A stretch of 64,000 bases of DNA from Candidatus Magnetocorallium paracelense (GTDB lineage: Bacteria > Nitrospirota > Thermodesulfovibrionia > Thermodesulfovibrionales > Magnetobacteriaceae): assembly GCA_029001845.1 (NCBI GenBank), contig JAREWP010000048.1, positions 1 to 64,000 of the forward strand, read 5' to 3'. Shown here piece by piece: positions 54,044-63,013 of this stretch (positions within the stretch are counted from its first letter, which is position 1; each line of letters opens with the position of its first letter). The notes beneath the pieces are model-generated. The model was not told the origin of the DNA. It saw nothing but the letters and a program-made list of their open reading frames with translations, and ran no database searches. The translations under genes and the position numbers were made by a program.

Positions 54044-54233
54044 TTTACAGCATAAAGGAACCAACCGTAAACTCAATACCATTCACTTAAGGGGTGAAGC
54101 ACCTTCCGACGTAAGCGGGTCATGTTTGAGAAGGCGCAGCGAAGCGGAGCCTTCGAGTTTAGCCGCTGAAGGCGGAAGGTGCTTTGCTCCTTAAGTTAAA
54201 TGACATTGACCGTAAACTGTAAACCACCGTCTG
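54044..54233. repeat. Family D element interrupted by a family B element
   Basis: The left end AGTTTACAGCATAAAGG...ACCGTAAAC and the right end CCGTAAACTGTAAACC belong to an inverted repeat of family D (also at 58096 and 62868). They are split by a complete family B element at 54073-54209. The arrangement shows that family B can insert into other repeats. Confidence 0.65.
54073..54209. repeat. Family B palindromic element, full length (copy 2)
   Basis: It is nearly identical over 137 bases to 2066-2202, in the same orientation, with a handful of differences near the right end (GGAAGGTGC and TTAAGTTAAATGACATTG). The pair lies 52 kb apart. Confidence 0.85.
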
Positions 54234-54241
54234 TCTTACAC

Positions 54242-54514
54242 TCAGGCCCTATACTTATTAACCTGTTCAGCTAAACTTTTGGCGTCAATTCCCCAATTGC
54301 TGACGATACGTTCTTCACTGTCTTTAAAAGCTCCTATAAAAATCATAATCGTATCTAAAAACCACCACATTCCAAAGCCGCCCATAGTAAAAAACATGGC
54401 CAAACCGGTTCCCGTTTTATGAACGTAAAAACGGTGTAACCCCGCCCATCCGAAAAAGAGGCATAAAATAAAAGAAAAAAAGCGACTCCTTGGTGAAAAA
54501 TTATTTTCATCCAT
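54242..54514 (-). CDS. TM2 domain membrane protein
   Basis: The 90-residue protein matches the TM2 domain. It has SFILCLFFGWAGLHRFYVHKTGTG, MFFTMGGFGMWWFLDTIMIF with two membrane helices, and a charged tail (DSEERIVSNWGIDAKSLAEQ). TM2 proteins are small inner-membrane proteins of unknown function. AAGGAG lies eight bases before the ATG. It is next to, but not coupled with, the CBS gene on the same strand. Confidence 0.88.
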   Translation of the reverse strand: MDENNFSPRSRFFSFILCLFFGWAGLHRFYVHKTGTGLAMFFTMGGFGMWWFLDTIMIFIGAFKDSEERIVSNWGIDAKSLAEQVNKYRA

Positions 54515-54585
54515 AAATACTCTCCTTTTTGAATTGACAATTCAATTTTTTAGAAACTGATTGTCGGTCTATGTTTCCTATAGGT

Positions 54586-55038
54586 TTAGTATTGACCCGA
54601 TGTGGCCTTGATTATATCCTTTTTCGCTACGATACCCGCAATTACGCCATCTTTCATTACAGGTATAAGGTGTTTCTTCTGTACGATCATGATTTCCGCT
54701 ATCTCCTGAATGGTTGTTTCTTCATCTATTGTTATGACTTCTCTGGAACATATTTGTCCGACATACATAGATGTCATCATTTCAATCTCCTTTTCCATTT
54801 GGCTGTATCGTTCAAGAGGGATAATAGCGTCAAATATCCGTACTACCGTTGGTATATGTAGTGGTCTTTCTCTGTTAATAAGGTCGCTTTCCGTGACAAT
54901 ACCGTAAAGCCTGCCCGATTCATCTACAACAGGCGCCCCGGATATATGTTTTTCCATTAATAGTTTGCCAAACTCATTCACCGATGTGTCAGGTTTTACA
55001 GTTATAACGTCTCTTGTCATAATATCTTTTGCTTTCAT
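54586..55038 (-). CDS. Two-CBS domain protein
   Basis: The 150-residue protein is a tandem CBS pair: MKAKDIMTRDVITVKPDTSVNEF, HISGAPVVDESGRLYGIVTESDL, then CSREVITIDEETTIQEIAEIM and HLIPVMKDGVIAGIVAKKDII. Such modules bind adenosine nucleotides and act as free-standing sensors. About 30 residues (NRERPLHIPTVVRIFDAIIPLER) lie between the two repeats, as in related proteins. A strong AGGAGG site precedes the ATG by six bases. Its target is unknown. Confidence 0.92.
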   Translation of the reverse strand: MKAKDIMTRDVITVKPDTSVNEFGKLLMEKHISGAPVVDESGRLYGIVTESDLINRERPLHIPTVVRIFDAIIPLERYSQMEKEIEMMTSMYVGQICSREVITIDEETTIQEIAEIMIVQKKHLIPVMKDGVIAGIVAKKDIIKATSGQY

Positions 55039-55123
55039 AGGTACCTCCTTAATTAATGTAGTAACCGTTTACTTTGAGTCTGCATTAAGGATTTTACGAT
55101 TGAGATTCCATCGAAGATGAATG

Positions 55124-55501
55124 TTATCTCAGTAATGTGGCTATAATAGATAAAAAAATGGTTACTTGAATACCAATCATCCAGATAAAATATTTGGATA
55201 TTTTTTGATCCAGTCCGCCAATTCTGTTATCAAGGGCATTGATTCTACTATCGAAGGCATTGATTCTGTTATCAAGGGAATCGATTCTGTTATCCAGGGA
55301 ATCGACTCTTCTGTCTATTTTTTGATCCAGAGCATTGATTCTGTTATACAGGGAATCGACTCTTCTGTCTATTTTTTGATCCAGAGCATTAATTCTATTC
55401 TCAAGGTGTATAATCATATCTTTCAAATCTTCCCAAGCACCGGAATGCTCTTCTAACTTTCCTTCCAAATAAGCGACTCTTTCTTCAAGCGTTGTAAGCA
55501 T
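55124..55501 (-). CDS. Coiled-coil protein with C-terminal membrane anchor
   Basis: The 125-residue protein starts MLTTLEERVAYLEGKLEEHSG, then repeats seven-residue units of the form SLDNRIN/ALDQKID about nine times (residues 33-97), a regular coiled coil. A single hydrophobic segment (FIWMIGIQVTIFLSIIATLL) ends the chain. The layout is like small tail-anchored proteins common in environmental bacteria. The repeats are also repeats at DNA level (about 55200-55390), so copy number may vary. It probably forms a trimer or dimer at the membrane; its role is unknown. Confidence 0.75.
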   Translation of the reverse strand: MLTTLEERVAYLEGKLEEHSGAWEDLKDMIIHLENRINALDQKIDRRVDSLYNRINALDQKIDRRVDSLDNRIDSLDNRINAFDSRINALDNRIGGLDQKISKYFIWMIGIQVTIFLSIIATLLR

Positions 55502-55787
55502 AGATTATAAAACTCCGACATGTTACTATGTTATCAGGTAAAAAATACCCTCTATAATAAAGTAAACTATTTGCTTTGCTATCGTCAATTTCCTGAGTCA
55601 ATTTATACATAAAGAGAAGCCGGGCAGATATGTAGATTAATGCTTTTCTATAAAGTTATAAGATTTTTTATGCCTCAGATTTCGTTTGAATATGTGAAAA
55701 GACAAGCTACTACTACAATTACTTGATTTTAAGAATACATATTGCCCATAATTCTTATATTATGTTAACAGATATCAGGGTGCATCC

Positions 55788-58094
55788 ATGAAAAGTGGAA
55801 GAACGATTTTATTTCTTTCTTTTATATTAATTCTTTTTTTATCCGTCAAATTTATAAGTGAAGTGTCAGCCGGGGATTTAAAAGAAGCGGATGTACTAAT
55901 GTACGAATATAAGACATATTTACACAAAGGAGATTTTGAGCAGGCTGTTTTGAGCGCTGAAAAGGCGGAATCTGTTTATCGTAAGCTCGGTTATCGGGAG
56001 AAACAAATCGAGGCTCTGACGAAACTTTCCAAGGCTTATGGAAAACTTGGTTTTTACAGTAATGGGGAAAAACATCTTAAAAAGGCATTGAATATAGCCG
56101 AGTCAATAGATAACATAGAATATAAGGCATTGGTGCTGAGTAAGCTGGGAGCTCTTTATCTGACAACCGGGAACCTGAACAAAGCAGGCAGTTTACTCAA
56201 TAAGGCACTTGCACTGAGGGAGGATAGTAAAAGTATTACAGCAGCTCTTTATAATGACATCGGTAACTTCTATTTAGTAAAAAAAATGTATAAAAAGGCT
56301 GAAACCTCATACATTAAATGTATTAATACAGCCGTAAAGGAAAGAGATAAGAATCTCCTTTCAAGGGCATGGTTGAACAGAGGAGCACTTTTTTTGTTAA
56401 AGGGCAAATATAAAGAATCTGAAGCTGCTGTAAAAACTTTTTTAAAAATATCCAATGATTTGCCCCCATCCCATGATAAAGCAATGGGAGCAATTCGTGC
56501 TGCAGGACTGTATCAAAAGATTGCTTCCTCCGGCGAACATACAGATTTTAAAGGGGATGAAGCCAGTTATAATGCCTTAACAACAGCTTTATCCACTGCA
56601 ACTGAAACAGACGATTCAAGGGCTGCCTCTTATGCCCTGGGCTACCTTGGCGGACTCTATGAAAGAAGGGGGCGCTTGGAAGAAGCCCTATATTTTACAA
56701 GGATGGCGGTCTTTGAGGCTCAGAAGATAAATATCCCGGAATCTCTGTTTCTCTGGCAATGGAGGAAAGGCCGTATTTTTAAAATGCTCGGAGAGCGGGA
56801 TAAAGCAATTATGGAATTCAAAAAAGCCGCCTATACTCTGGAGACAATACATAGGGAAATGACCGGAGGGTGTGAGCTCTGCATAACTTCAATTTTTAGA
56901 GAATTCGTGGCGCCCGTATACTACGGTCTGGCAGATATGCTTTTGGAGCAGGCGAAAAGTGAAGACGACGATGAAGACATGCAATCTTACCTTATCGAAG
57001 CAATCGAGACAATGGAGACCTTGAAAACCGCCGAAATAAGAGACTACTTCAACGACCCATGCGTTGATGCATATCAGGCCAAGTCTAAAAGACTCGAGGC
57101 TGTTTCCGACAATATGGCTGTTATATATATTATTCCCTTATATAACCGAACAGAGCTCCTGGTAAGTACAAGTGGCGGCATTAAAAGGTTTTCAAGCGAT
57201 GCAGACATTGTGACACTCTCAAAAGAAGCAAAACGTTTCAGACAAAAGCTCGAAAAACGGACAACACGCCAATATATGAGTCACGCAAAAAGACTATACG
57301 ACCGGATTATGCGTCCCATCGAAGAAACACTGCTTTCAGAAAGCATTGAGACACTTATTTTTGTGCCTGACAGAAGTCTCAGGGCAGTACCAATGTCCGC
57401 TCTTCACAACGGCAGAGAGTTTTTAATTGCTAATTATTCCGTAGTAACCGTCCAGGGGCTTACCCTTGTTAATCCAAGGAAAATCGACCGCAACAGGGCA
57501 TCTGTTCTTTTAAGTGGAATAACCGAATCGGTTCAGGGATTCCCGGCATTGCCGAATGTATCTTCAGAGCTTATGGCAATAGACCGTTTGTTTAGAAGTA
57601 CAATTATTAAAGACAGTGAGTTCAGCACCAAAAGAGTTGAAAAGGAACTTGGCGAAAAACAATACTCCATCGTTCACATTGCATCACATGGGGAGTTTAA
57701 AGGCGAATCCGGTGACAGCTATCTGCTGGCGTGGGATGACAGACTGACAATGGATCGTCTGTCGGACTTAATAAAGACCGGCAAATTTAAAGAAAGAGGA
57801 GTTGAGTTGTTAACATTAAGCGCCTGTCAAACCGCTGCCGGCGATGACAGAGCTGCTTTAGGGCTGGCAGGTGTGGCTATCAAGGCAGGGGCGGGAAGCG
57901 CCCTGGCCTCTCTTTGGTATGTGAGTGACATCGCATCAACGGAATTGATAACAGAATTCTACAGTCAACTTCAAAGTCCGAATATATCCAAAGCAAAGGC
58001 AATTCAAAAAGCACAATTGAAATTAATAAACCATACACCATTCAACCACCCCGGCTACTGGGCGCCATTCCTGCTGATTGGTAACTGGCTATAG
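55788..58094 (+). CDS. TPR-CHAT domain protein (caspase-like protease)
   Basis: The 768-residue protein has an N-terminal signal peptide or anchor (ILFLSFILILFLSVKFI). TPR repeats follow to about residue 400, e.g. AYGKLGFYSNGEKHLKKALNIAES, YNDIGNFYLVKKMYKKAETSY. The C-terminal CHAT domain keeps the catalytic pair His634 (VHIASHGEFKG) and Cys680 (LSACQTAAGDDRAALGLAG), plus GAGSALASLWYVSD and HPGYWAPFLLIGNW. CHAT proteins are peptidases of the caspase/separase clan. In cyanobacteria and some proteobacteria, TPR-CHAT genes stand beside haemagglutinin-type secreted proteins, as here. It is 79 bases ahead of the likely CHASE2 cyclase start. The processed target may be the exoprotein at 60531; that is inference. 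Confidence 0.9.
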   Translation: MKSGRTILFLSFILILFLSVKFISEVSAGDLKEADVLMYEYKTYLHKGDFEQAVLSAEKAESVYRKLGYREKQIEALTKLSKAYGKLGFYSNGEKHLKKALNIAESIDNIEYKALVLSKLGALYLTTGNLNKAGSLLNKALALREDSKSITAALYNDIGNFYLVKKMYKKAETSYIKCINTAVKERDKNLLSRAWLNRGALFLLKGKYKESEAAVKTFLKISNDLPPSHDKAMGAIRAAGLYQKIASSGEHTDFKGDEASYNALTTALSTATETDDSRAASYALGYLGGLYERRGRLEEALYFTRMAVFEAQKINIPESLFLWQWRKGRIFKMLGERDKAIMEFKKAAYTLETIHREMTGGCELCITSIFREFVAPVYYGLADMLLEQAKSEDDDEDMQSYLIEAIETMETLKTAEIRDYFNDPCVDAYQAKSKRLEAVSDNMAVIYIIPLYNRTELLVSTSGGIKRFSSDADIVTLSKEAKRFRQKLEKRTTRQYMSHAKRLYDRIMRPIEETLLSESIETLIFVPDRSLRAVPMSALHNGREFLIANYSVVTVQGLTLVNPRKIDRNRASVLLSGITESVQGFPALPNVSSELMAIDRLFRSTIIKDSEFSTKRVEKELGEKQYSIVHIASHGEFKGESGDSYLLAWDDRLTMDRLSDLIKTGKFKERGVELLTLSACQTAAGDDRAALGLAGVAIKAGAGSALASLWYVSDIASTELITEFYSQLQSPNISKAKAIQKAQLKLINHTPFNHPGYWAPFLLIGNWL

Positions 58095-58095
58095 G

Positions 58096-58160
58096 GCAGT
58101 TTACAGTTGACGGTTGACAGAAAATTATAACCGTCAATCGTCAACTGCAAACCGCCAACC
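58096..58160. repeat. Family D inverted repeat (copy 2)
   Basis: CAGTTTACAGTTGACGGTTG and CGTCAACTGCAAACCGCC are inverted copies in the gap between the CHAT gene and the cyclase. This explains why the reading frame appears to extend upstream of the cyclase start at 58174. Confidence 0.65.
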
Positions 58161-58173
58161 ATACACTGCCCTT

Positions 58174-60108
58174 ATGATGAACCTTAACTCCATACTGATC
58201 AGGTTTCCCAAGCTGACGACTGCCTCCATATCTCTCTTAACAGGAATAATAATTATAATTTTCCGTTTAACCGGCAGTCTTGAGTTTATGGAACTCTCTG
58301 CTTATGATTACTTCCTGCGGCTAAACTCCAAAAAAAACAGCGTAAATTCTCCTATCGTAATTATTACAATATCCGAAGATGACATAAAGAGACAAAAATC
58401 ATGGCCCCTCACTGATTCGATTCTGGCAAAGGCGCTGAATACAATTCTCCTACAGAGTCCGGAAGTTGTTGGTTTGGATATATACCGAGATTTCCCGGTA
58501 CCTCCGGGAAGTAATGAACTAAAAGAAGTTTTTTTCAGAAATCATAACATTGTACCTGTGTTTAAGATGGGTGATAATCGCTCGCCGGGCATAGGACCTC
58601 CTTATATCGTAAAGGAAAACGATATTGTGGGATTCTCGGATCTCATAGTGGACAGCGGAGGTATTGTGAGAAGGGGAATTCTTTATTCTAGTGACGGTGA
58701 GCATATCTATCGCTCCTTTGCAATGTTGATATCTCTTATATATTTAAGCTCAAAGGATATTGTCGAAGAGTCCGATCCCCTAAACCCGCTGGCTCTAAAA
58801 CTGGGTGAAGGCGTATTTACTCCCTTTACATCAAATGAAGGAGGATATGTAAATGCAGACACAAGAGGATTTCAATTTCTTATTGATTTCAAAGAAGGAG
58901 AGTCTTCTTTTCAGACCTTTTCCCTGACTGATTTACTTACCAACAAAATTCCAAAGGGAACATTCAAAAACAGGATAGTGCTTATCGGAAGTACGGCTGA
59001 CAGTGTAAAAGATTTTGTCTATACGCCAATAAGCGGTTCCAGGGAGTATGACAGAAGGATGTACGGCATTATCCTCCATGCCCATATAGTAAACCAGATA
59101 ATACGGTCTGCATTATACGGCCACAAAGCTATGAGAGGCTTTGACGAAATATTTGAATGGGGATGGATTTTATTATGGTCCATTGCAGGCGGTATGTTAT
59201 ATTTCTTTATTCGATCATTTCGATATTCCCTTATTATAGGGATAGCAGGTCTGACAGCACTTGTTTTAATTTCCTGGCTGACTTTTAAAAAAGGCCTTTG
59301 GATACCTCTCATTCCTCCTGCCATGGGATGGTTCTTTTCTCCAATTCTTACCGGTATTCAGGAAAAAGTGAACAGATCAGCTCTTATGAGAATCTTTTCC
59401 ATGCATGTATCATCTGAATTCGCCAATACAATTTGGAAGCAAAGGTCTCACTTTTTGGACAAAGGACTGCCAAAGCCACAAATTCTGACGGCCACAGTAC
59501 TCTTTACAGATATTCAGGGATTTACCACAATATCGGAAAAAATGGTGACCAATGAAGGGAAGCCCGGATTATTAATGGAGTGGCTTAACAAATATATGGA
59601 GGTTATGGCTGAAACGATTATGAATCATGAAGGAATCATAGATAAATATATCGGAGACGCTATTATGGTAGTATTTGGTGTTCCCATAGCTCGTACTACC
59701 AGGGAAGAGATAGAGAGAGATACAATGAACGCTGTCAAATGTGCGCTCTCAATGGAAGAGAGCCTAAAAGGGCTGAATAACTTTTGGCGGGAGAGAGGGG
59801 TGGAGGAAATCAGAATGAGAATCGGTATCGCCACAGGCAGACTTGTAGTGGGCAGTCTTGGCAGTAAACATCGTATGGAGTATACTGTGATCGGCGATAC
59901 TGTAAATATCGCTGCAAGGCTTGAGAGCTATGAAAAGAATTCCAACGATCCCGGGTTGAATTACGATCGGTGCAGAGTATTACTATCGGAAGAGTCTTTT
60001 AATTATGTGCAAAACCTCTTTCACATCGAGCCGGTGGGGGATGTTACACTGAAAGGTAAGGAGAAGAGCATAAAAGTCTACAGGGTGTATGGTTATAATA
60101 AATCTTAA
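58174..60108 (+). CDS. CHASE2 sensor adenylate cyclase (class III)
   Basis: I place the start at the ATG at 58174 (644 residues) because the frame upstream lies inside a family D repeat. A first membrane helix (ISLLTGIIIIIFRL) precedes an external CHASE2 domain with SPIVIITISEDDIKRQ, GLDIYRDFPVPPG, FKNRIVLIGSTADSVKD. Two or three further helices lie at about 335-400. The cyclase domain from about 450 has LFTDIQGFTTISEKM and DKYIGDAIMVVFG with both metal-binding Asp, and MEYTVIGDTVNIAARLE. The Lys in DKYIG and the Thr in YTVIG are the pair expected for ATP rather than GTP. It probably makes cAMP in response to an envelope signal. It stands between the CHAT and exoprotein genes. Confidence 0.93.
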   Translation: MMNLNSILIRFPKLTTASISLLTGIIIIIFRLTGSLEFMELSAYDYFLRLNSKKNSVNSPIVIITISEDDIKRQKSWPLTDSILAKALNTILLQSPEVVGLDIYRDFPVPPGSNELKEVFFRNHNIVPVFKMGDNRSPGIGPPYIVKENDIVGFSDLIVDSGGIVRRGILYSSDGEHIYRSFAMLISLIYLSSKDIVEESDPLNPLALKLGEGVFTPFTSNEGGYVNADTRGFQFLIDFKEGESSFQTFSLTDLLTNKIPKGTFKNRIVLIGSTADSVKDFVYTPISGSREYDRRMYGIILHAHIVNQIIRSALYGHKAMRGFDEIFEWGWILLWSIAGGMLYFFIRSFRYSLIIGIAGLTALVLISWLTFKKGLWIPLIPPAMGWFFSPILTGIQEKVNRSALMRIFSMHVSSEFANTIWKQRSHFLDKGLPKPQILTATVLFTDIQGFTTISEKMVTNEGKPGLLMEWLNKYMEVMAETIMNHEGIIDKYIGDAIMVVFGVPIARTTREEIERDTMNAVKCALSMEESLKGLNNFWRERGVEEIRMRIGIATGRLVVGSLGSKHRMEYTVIGDTVNIAARLESYEKNSNDPGLNYDRCRVLLSEESFNYVQNLFHIEPVGDVTLKGKEKSIKVYRVYGYNKS

Positions 60109-60198
60109 CTATTCATGGTTTAAGGGAAAAGGCATAAGGCATATGCTGAAAATATTGGTGCTTTTTTGTACACAATTTCACTTATAAGCGACTATTTT

Positions 60199-60247
60199 AA
60201 TTGACGATTTTCGATTGACTATTGACGATTTAAGGATTGTCAATTAA
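60199..60247. repeat. Short repeat built on ATTGACGATT
   Basis: AATTGACGATTTTCGATTGA followed by CTATTGACGATTT and GGATTGTCAATT contains two direct copies of ATTGACGATTT and an inverted end. It resembles the arms of family D in style but not in sequence. Confidence 0.45.
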
Positions 60248-60346
60248 TAATTATAGATGCTGGCGCTTTTCTTTGCGCTACTGAGTTTAAAACACCGGAT
60301 CGACAAGAAATTGTTGATATAGAGTCTCTAAGGGCCTAATAGTCTT

Positions 60347-60378
60347 CACCCTTCAGTCTATACACTTAAGTACTTACT
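60347..60378. repeat. Family F short repeat (copy 5)
   Basis: CACCCTTCAGTCTATACACT then TAAGTACTTACT matches the copy at 36846-36874 with a few changes. Confidence 0.4.
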
Positions 60379-60530
60379 ATATGCCTTGTTATAGTAAGCG
60401 ATTTTATATTATGATTATGAGCATTTTAAATATCCAGGTTTTTTTAGTAAGCTCTCTGTCTAAACATCTATGATCATGGCAGTTTCTGACGAAAATTTAT
60501 AAGAAACATCGGAAATCTATTATACTTAAT

Positions 60531-62864
60531 ATGACAATATCTATTTTTACCTTAATAACCTTTATACTTTTTTTCATCTCACCTGCCATCACCTGTTCCG
60601 AGATCATCGCAGATGGCGCCTTTGGAACAAAGGGCGCTCTTGAAGGGCCTGATTATCTGATAACCGATGATATGGGGCGAATAGAAGGAAGCAATCTTTT
60701 TCACAGTTTTTCCGAGTTCAATCTCTACAGTAACGAGAGCGCTACATTCACTGGACCTGAGAGTATAGAGAACATAATATCAAGGGTTACCGGAGGAAGT
60801 GAATCTTTTATCAACGGATTATTAAAATCAGACATAGAGAAAGCGGATTTCTATTTTATAAACCCCTCAGGTGTCATATTTGGAGAGAATGCCACACTGG
60901 ATATGGGCGGCTCTTTCCATGTAACAACCGCCGATTATTTGGAACTGAGCGACGGAACGAGGTTTCATGCCATAGCTCCTGAAAACAGCCTGTTAACGAC
61001 CGCGCCACCGGAAGCATTTGGCTTTCTCGACGGCAATATCGGCGAGATTGTAGTGGAAGGCAGTTATCTGAATGTTCCGGATGGGGAAACGATTTCAGCC
61101 ATTGGCGGTGACATTACCATCTTAAACGGTTACCTCCATGCTCCCGGAGGAGTTATCCATATCGGGTCTCTCTCCTCTGAAGGGGAAATCGCAATCAACG
61201 ACTTTGAAGGAGAGATCGATTATTTTGCCGAACCGGGAGACATAAATATTATTCAGACCTCTTCAGAACGTTTGGAGCTCGATGAAGAAACAGTCGGAAA
61301 TATCGATGTTAGCGGCTACAATGGTGGAACCATAAAGATTTTTGGCGGGAACCTCTCTCTGGATCGGGGAATGCTTTCATCAACGACCTTAGGTGGTGAA
61401 GGCGCCGGAATCTTTATAGATATTGAGGGGGAAGTCTTGATGGTGCACAGCGGGAGTATAAGTACTGTAAGTGAAGAAGGAGAGGCAGGTGATATATCTA
61501 TCAACGCAGGGAGTCTGTTAATATCGGGCAGCTCATCAATAGACGCATCGACAACGAAAAACTACTTCACGTCCGCCACAGGTAACGCCGGTGGCGGGGA
61601 CATATATTTGGACATAGATGATCTTATCGACCTTCGGGGCGAAATTGTAAATATGACCCATGACGGAGATGGCGGTAGTATTTATATCAATGCCTCACAC
61701 ATAATCATGACAGGCAGCTCCATGCTCGACGCCGTTACATACGGTGAGGGCCATTCCGGAGACATCTATATTGTAACAAACGATCTCTCCATGACAGGAG
61801 CAGCGGAAATAGGCACCGGTTCTCAAGTCGCGGCGTCCGGCGACGCCGGTGATTTATCCATAATCGCATCGGATTATATTCACTTATACGCTCCCTCAGG
61901 CAACGGATTCCCGCCAGGTATTTATACAGCCACTTTCAGTAGTGGTGATGCAGGAGATATGTATATTTCAACATCCCATTTAATTCTGGAAGAGAGTACA
62001 ATGTTAGGTTCCAACGTTTACTGGAATGGAAACGCAGGAGACATTTTGATTGAAGTTCATGATCTGGATATTACGGGAGGCGCATGGATTACTTCAGGCA
62101 CATCCTTCACATATTCCAGAAACTACGATAAAGCGACCGGAACCGGTGGAAACCTGATAATTAATGCCTCTGGAACAGTAAATATTTCAGGTTATAACGA
62201 CGAAAATTTCAGCAGCGGTCTTTACAGCGGCGCCGGCGCCCTGGGTGACGGAGGAGATATTATAGTAAAGGCCGAAGAAATTCATCTCACAGACAAGGGA
62301 ATAATCTCTTCCACGGCAACGGGTCAGGGAAAGGCGGGAAATATTATTATCGATGCAGGTGAAAAGCTTACCGGTAAGAGCTCCATCATCGCTACTTCTT
62401 CCACGGAATCCTCAGGGGGTAATATTAACATTAAAACCGACGATTTGATACTGACGAACAATAGCACAGTTACCTCGAGCGTCGCTTCAGGAGAGGGGGG
62501 CGGAGGCAATGTTACAATAGATACCGATACGATTACCGCGCTGGATAACAGTGATATCACGGCAAACGCAGATCAGGGCTATGGAGGAGACATAACAATT
62601 GACTCTGTGGCGCTGTTTTTTTCGGAAGACAGTAATCTCAACGCCTCTTCTAACATATCCGGTCAGGAGGGAGAAATAGAAATTAACTCTCCCGTTATAG
62701 ACATAAGCGGCTATCTGACGATTCTGCCGGAGACTTTCATTGATGTCAGCGAGCTCCTTCCGGCTCAATGTTCCGCTCGCAGGCTGGAAGATATAAGCAG
62801 CTTTATAATCAAAGGCCGAGACGCTCTGCCTGCCGTACCATATCGGTTAATGGAAAGCAGATGA
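60531..62864 (+). CDS. Filamentous haemagglutinin-type two-partner-secretion exoprotein
   Basis: The 777-residue protein starts with a signal peptide (hydrophobic residues 4-20, cleavage near ITCSE). A TPS secretion domain follows to about residue 165: GRIEGSNLFHSFSEFNLYSNE, ESIENIISRVTGG, FYFINPSGVIFGENATLDM and SFHVTTADYLEL. The rest is beta-helical, with repeats such as GDIYI, GNIIIDA and GGGNVTID. It ends with a Cys near residue 746 in PAQCSARRLEDISSFIIKGRDALP, typical of the cyanobacterial-type members. The TPS domain should be recognised by an outer-membrane TpsB transporter, which is not in the window. It is probably a surface or released adhesin. Confidence 0.92.
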   Translation: MTISIFTLITFILFFISPAITCSEIIADGAFGTKGALEGPDYLITDDMGRIEGSNLFHSFSEFNLYSNESATFTGPESIENIISRVTGGSESFINGLLKSDIEKADFYFINPSGVIFGENATLDMGGSFHVTTADYLELSDGTRFHAIAPENSLLTTAPPEAFGFLDGNIGEIVVEGSYLNVPDGETISAIGGDITILNGYLHAPGGVIHIGSLSSEGEIAINDFEGEIDYFAEPGDINIIQTSSERLELDEETVGNIDVSGYNGGTIKIFGGNLSLDRGMLSSTTLGGEGAGIFIDIEGEVLMVHSGSISTVSEEGEAGDISINAGSLLISGSSSIDASTTKNYFTSATGNAGGGDIYLDIDDLIDLRGEIVNMTHDGDGGSIYINASHIIMTGSSMLDAVTYGEGHSGDIYIVTNDLSMTGAAEIGTGSQVAASGDAGDLSIIASDYIHLYAPSGNGFPPGIYTATFSSGDAGDMYISTSHLILEESTMLGSNVYWNGNAGDILIEVHDLDITGGAWITSGTSFTYSRNYDKATGTGGNLIINASGTVNISGYNDENFSSGLYSGAGALGDGGDIIVKAEEIHLTDKGIISSTATGQGKAGNIIIDAGEKLTGKSSIIATSSTESSGGNINIKTDDLILTNNSTVTSSVASGEGGGGNVTIDTDTITALDNSDITANADQGYGGDITIDSVALFFSEDSNLNASSNISGQEGEIEINSPVIDISGYLTILPETFIDVSELLPAQCSARRLEDISSFIIKGRDALPAVPYRLMESR

Positions 62865-62867
62865 AAA

Positions 62868-63013
62868 AGGACGGTTTACGGTTCACAGTTGACGGTTGAC
62901 GGTAATTTCAGAAGGACACAAAGTAACAAATGAAGCATCCTGCCGTCAGGTCCCCTCTGTTTTTTTTTCAACCCTGATCCCTGATTCCTGACCTTAAACT
63001 GTAAACCGTCATC
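62868..63013. repeat. Family D inverted repeat (copy 3)
   Basis: CGGTTTACGGTTCACAGTTG at the left and CTTAAACTGTAAACCGTCATC at the right are inverted copies. The right half also has CCCTGATCCCTGATTCCTGACC, shared in style with family C. It fills the gap between the exoprotein and the convergent DUF928 gene and may reach into the end of the latter. Confidence 0.65.

Larger units (their letters stand above)
60109..60530. other. Gap of about 420 bases ahead of the exoprotein gene
   Basis: No gene is supported. It contains a short inverted repeat built on ATTGACGATT (60199-60247) and a family F repeat at 60347-60378. The last 150 bases are A+T-rich and should hold the promoter of the exoprotein gene. 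Confidence 0.5.

Noticed and set aside
55200-55390. Regularly spaced repeats considered as a CRISPR array
   Set aside because: Units are contiguous coding heptads without unique spacers of constant length.
55166-55456. Plus-strand open frame rich in IDSVIQGIDS repeats
   Set aside because: It is the antisense of the coiled-coil repeats at 55124-55501; the minus-strand frame has the coiled-coil pattern and a membrane anchor, while this one has neither a ribosome site nor a family.
58114-58173. Upstream extension of the CHASE2 cyclase to a TTG start
   Set aside because: The added 20 residues are read from a family D inverted repeat; the tandem ATGs at 58174/58177 precede the first membrane helix.
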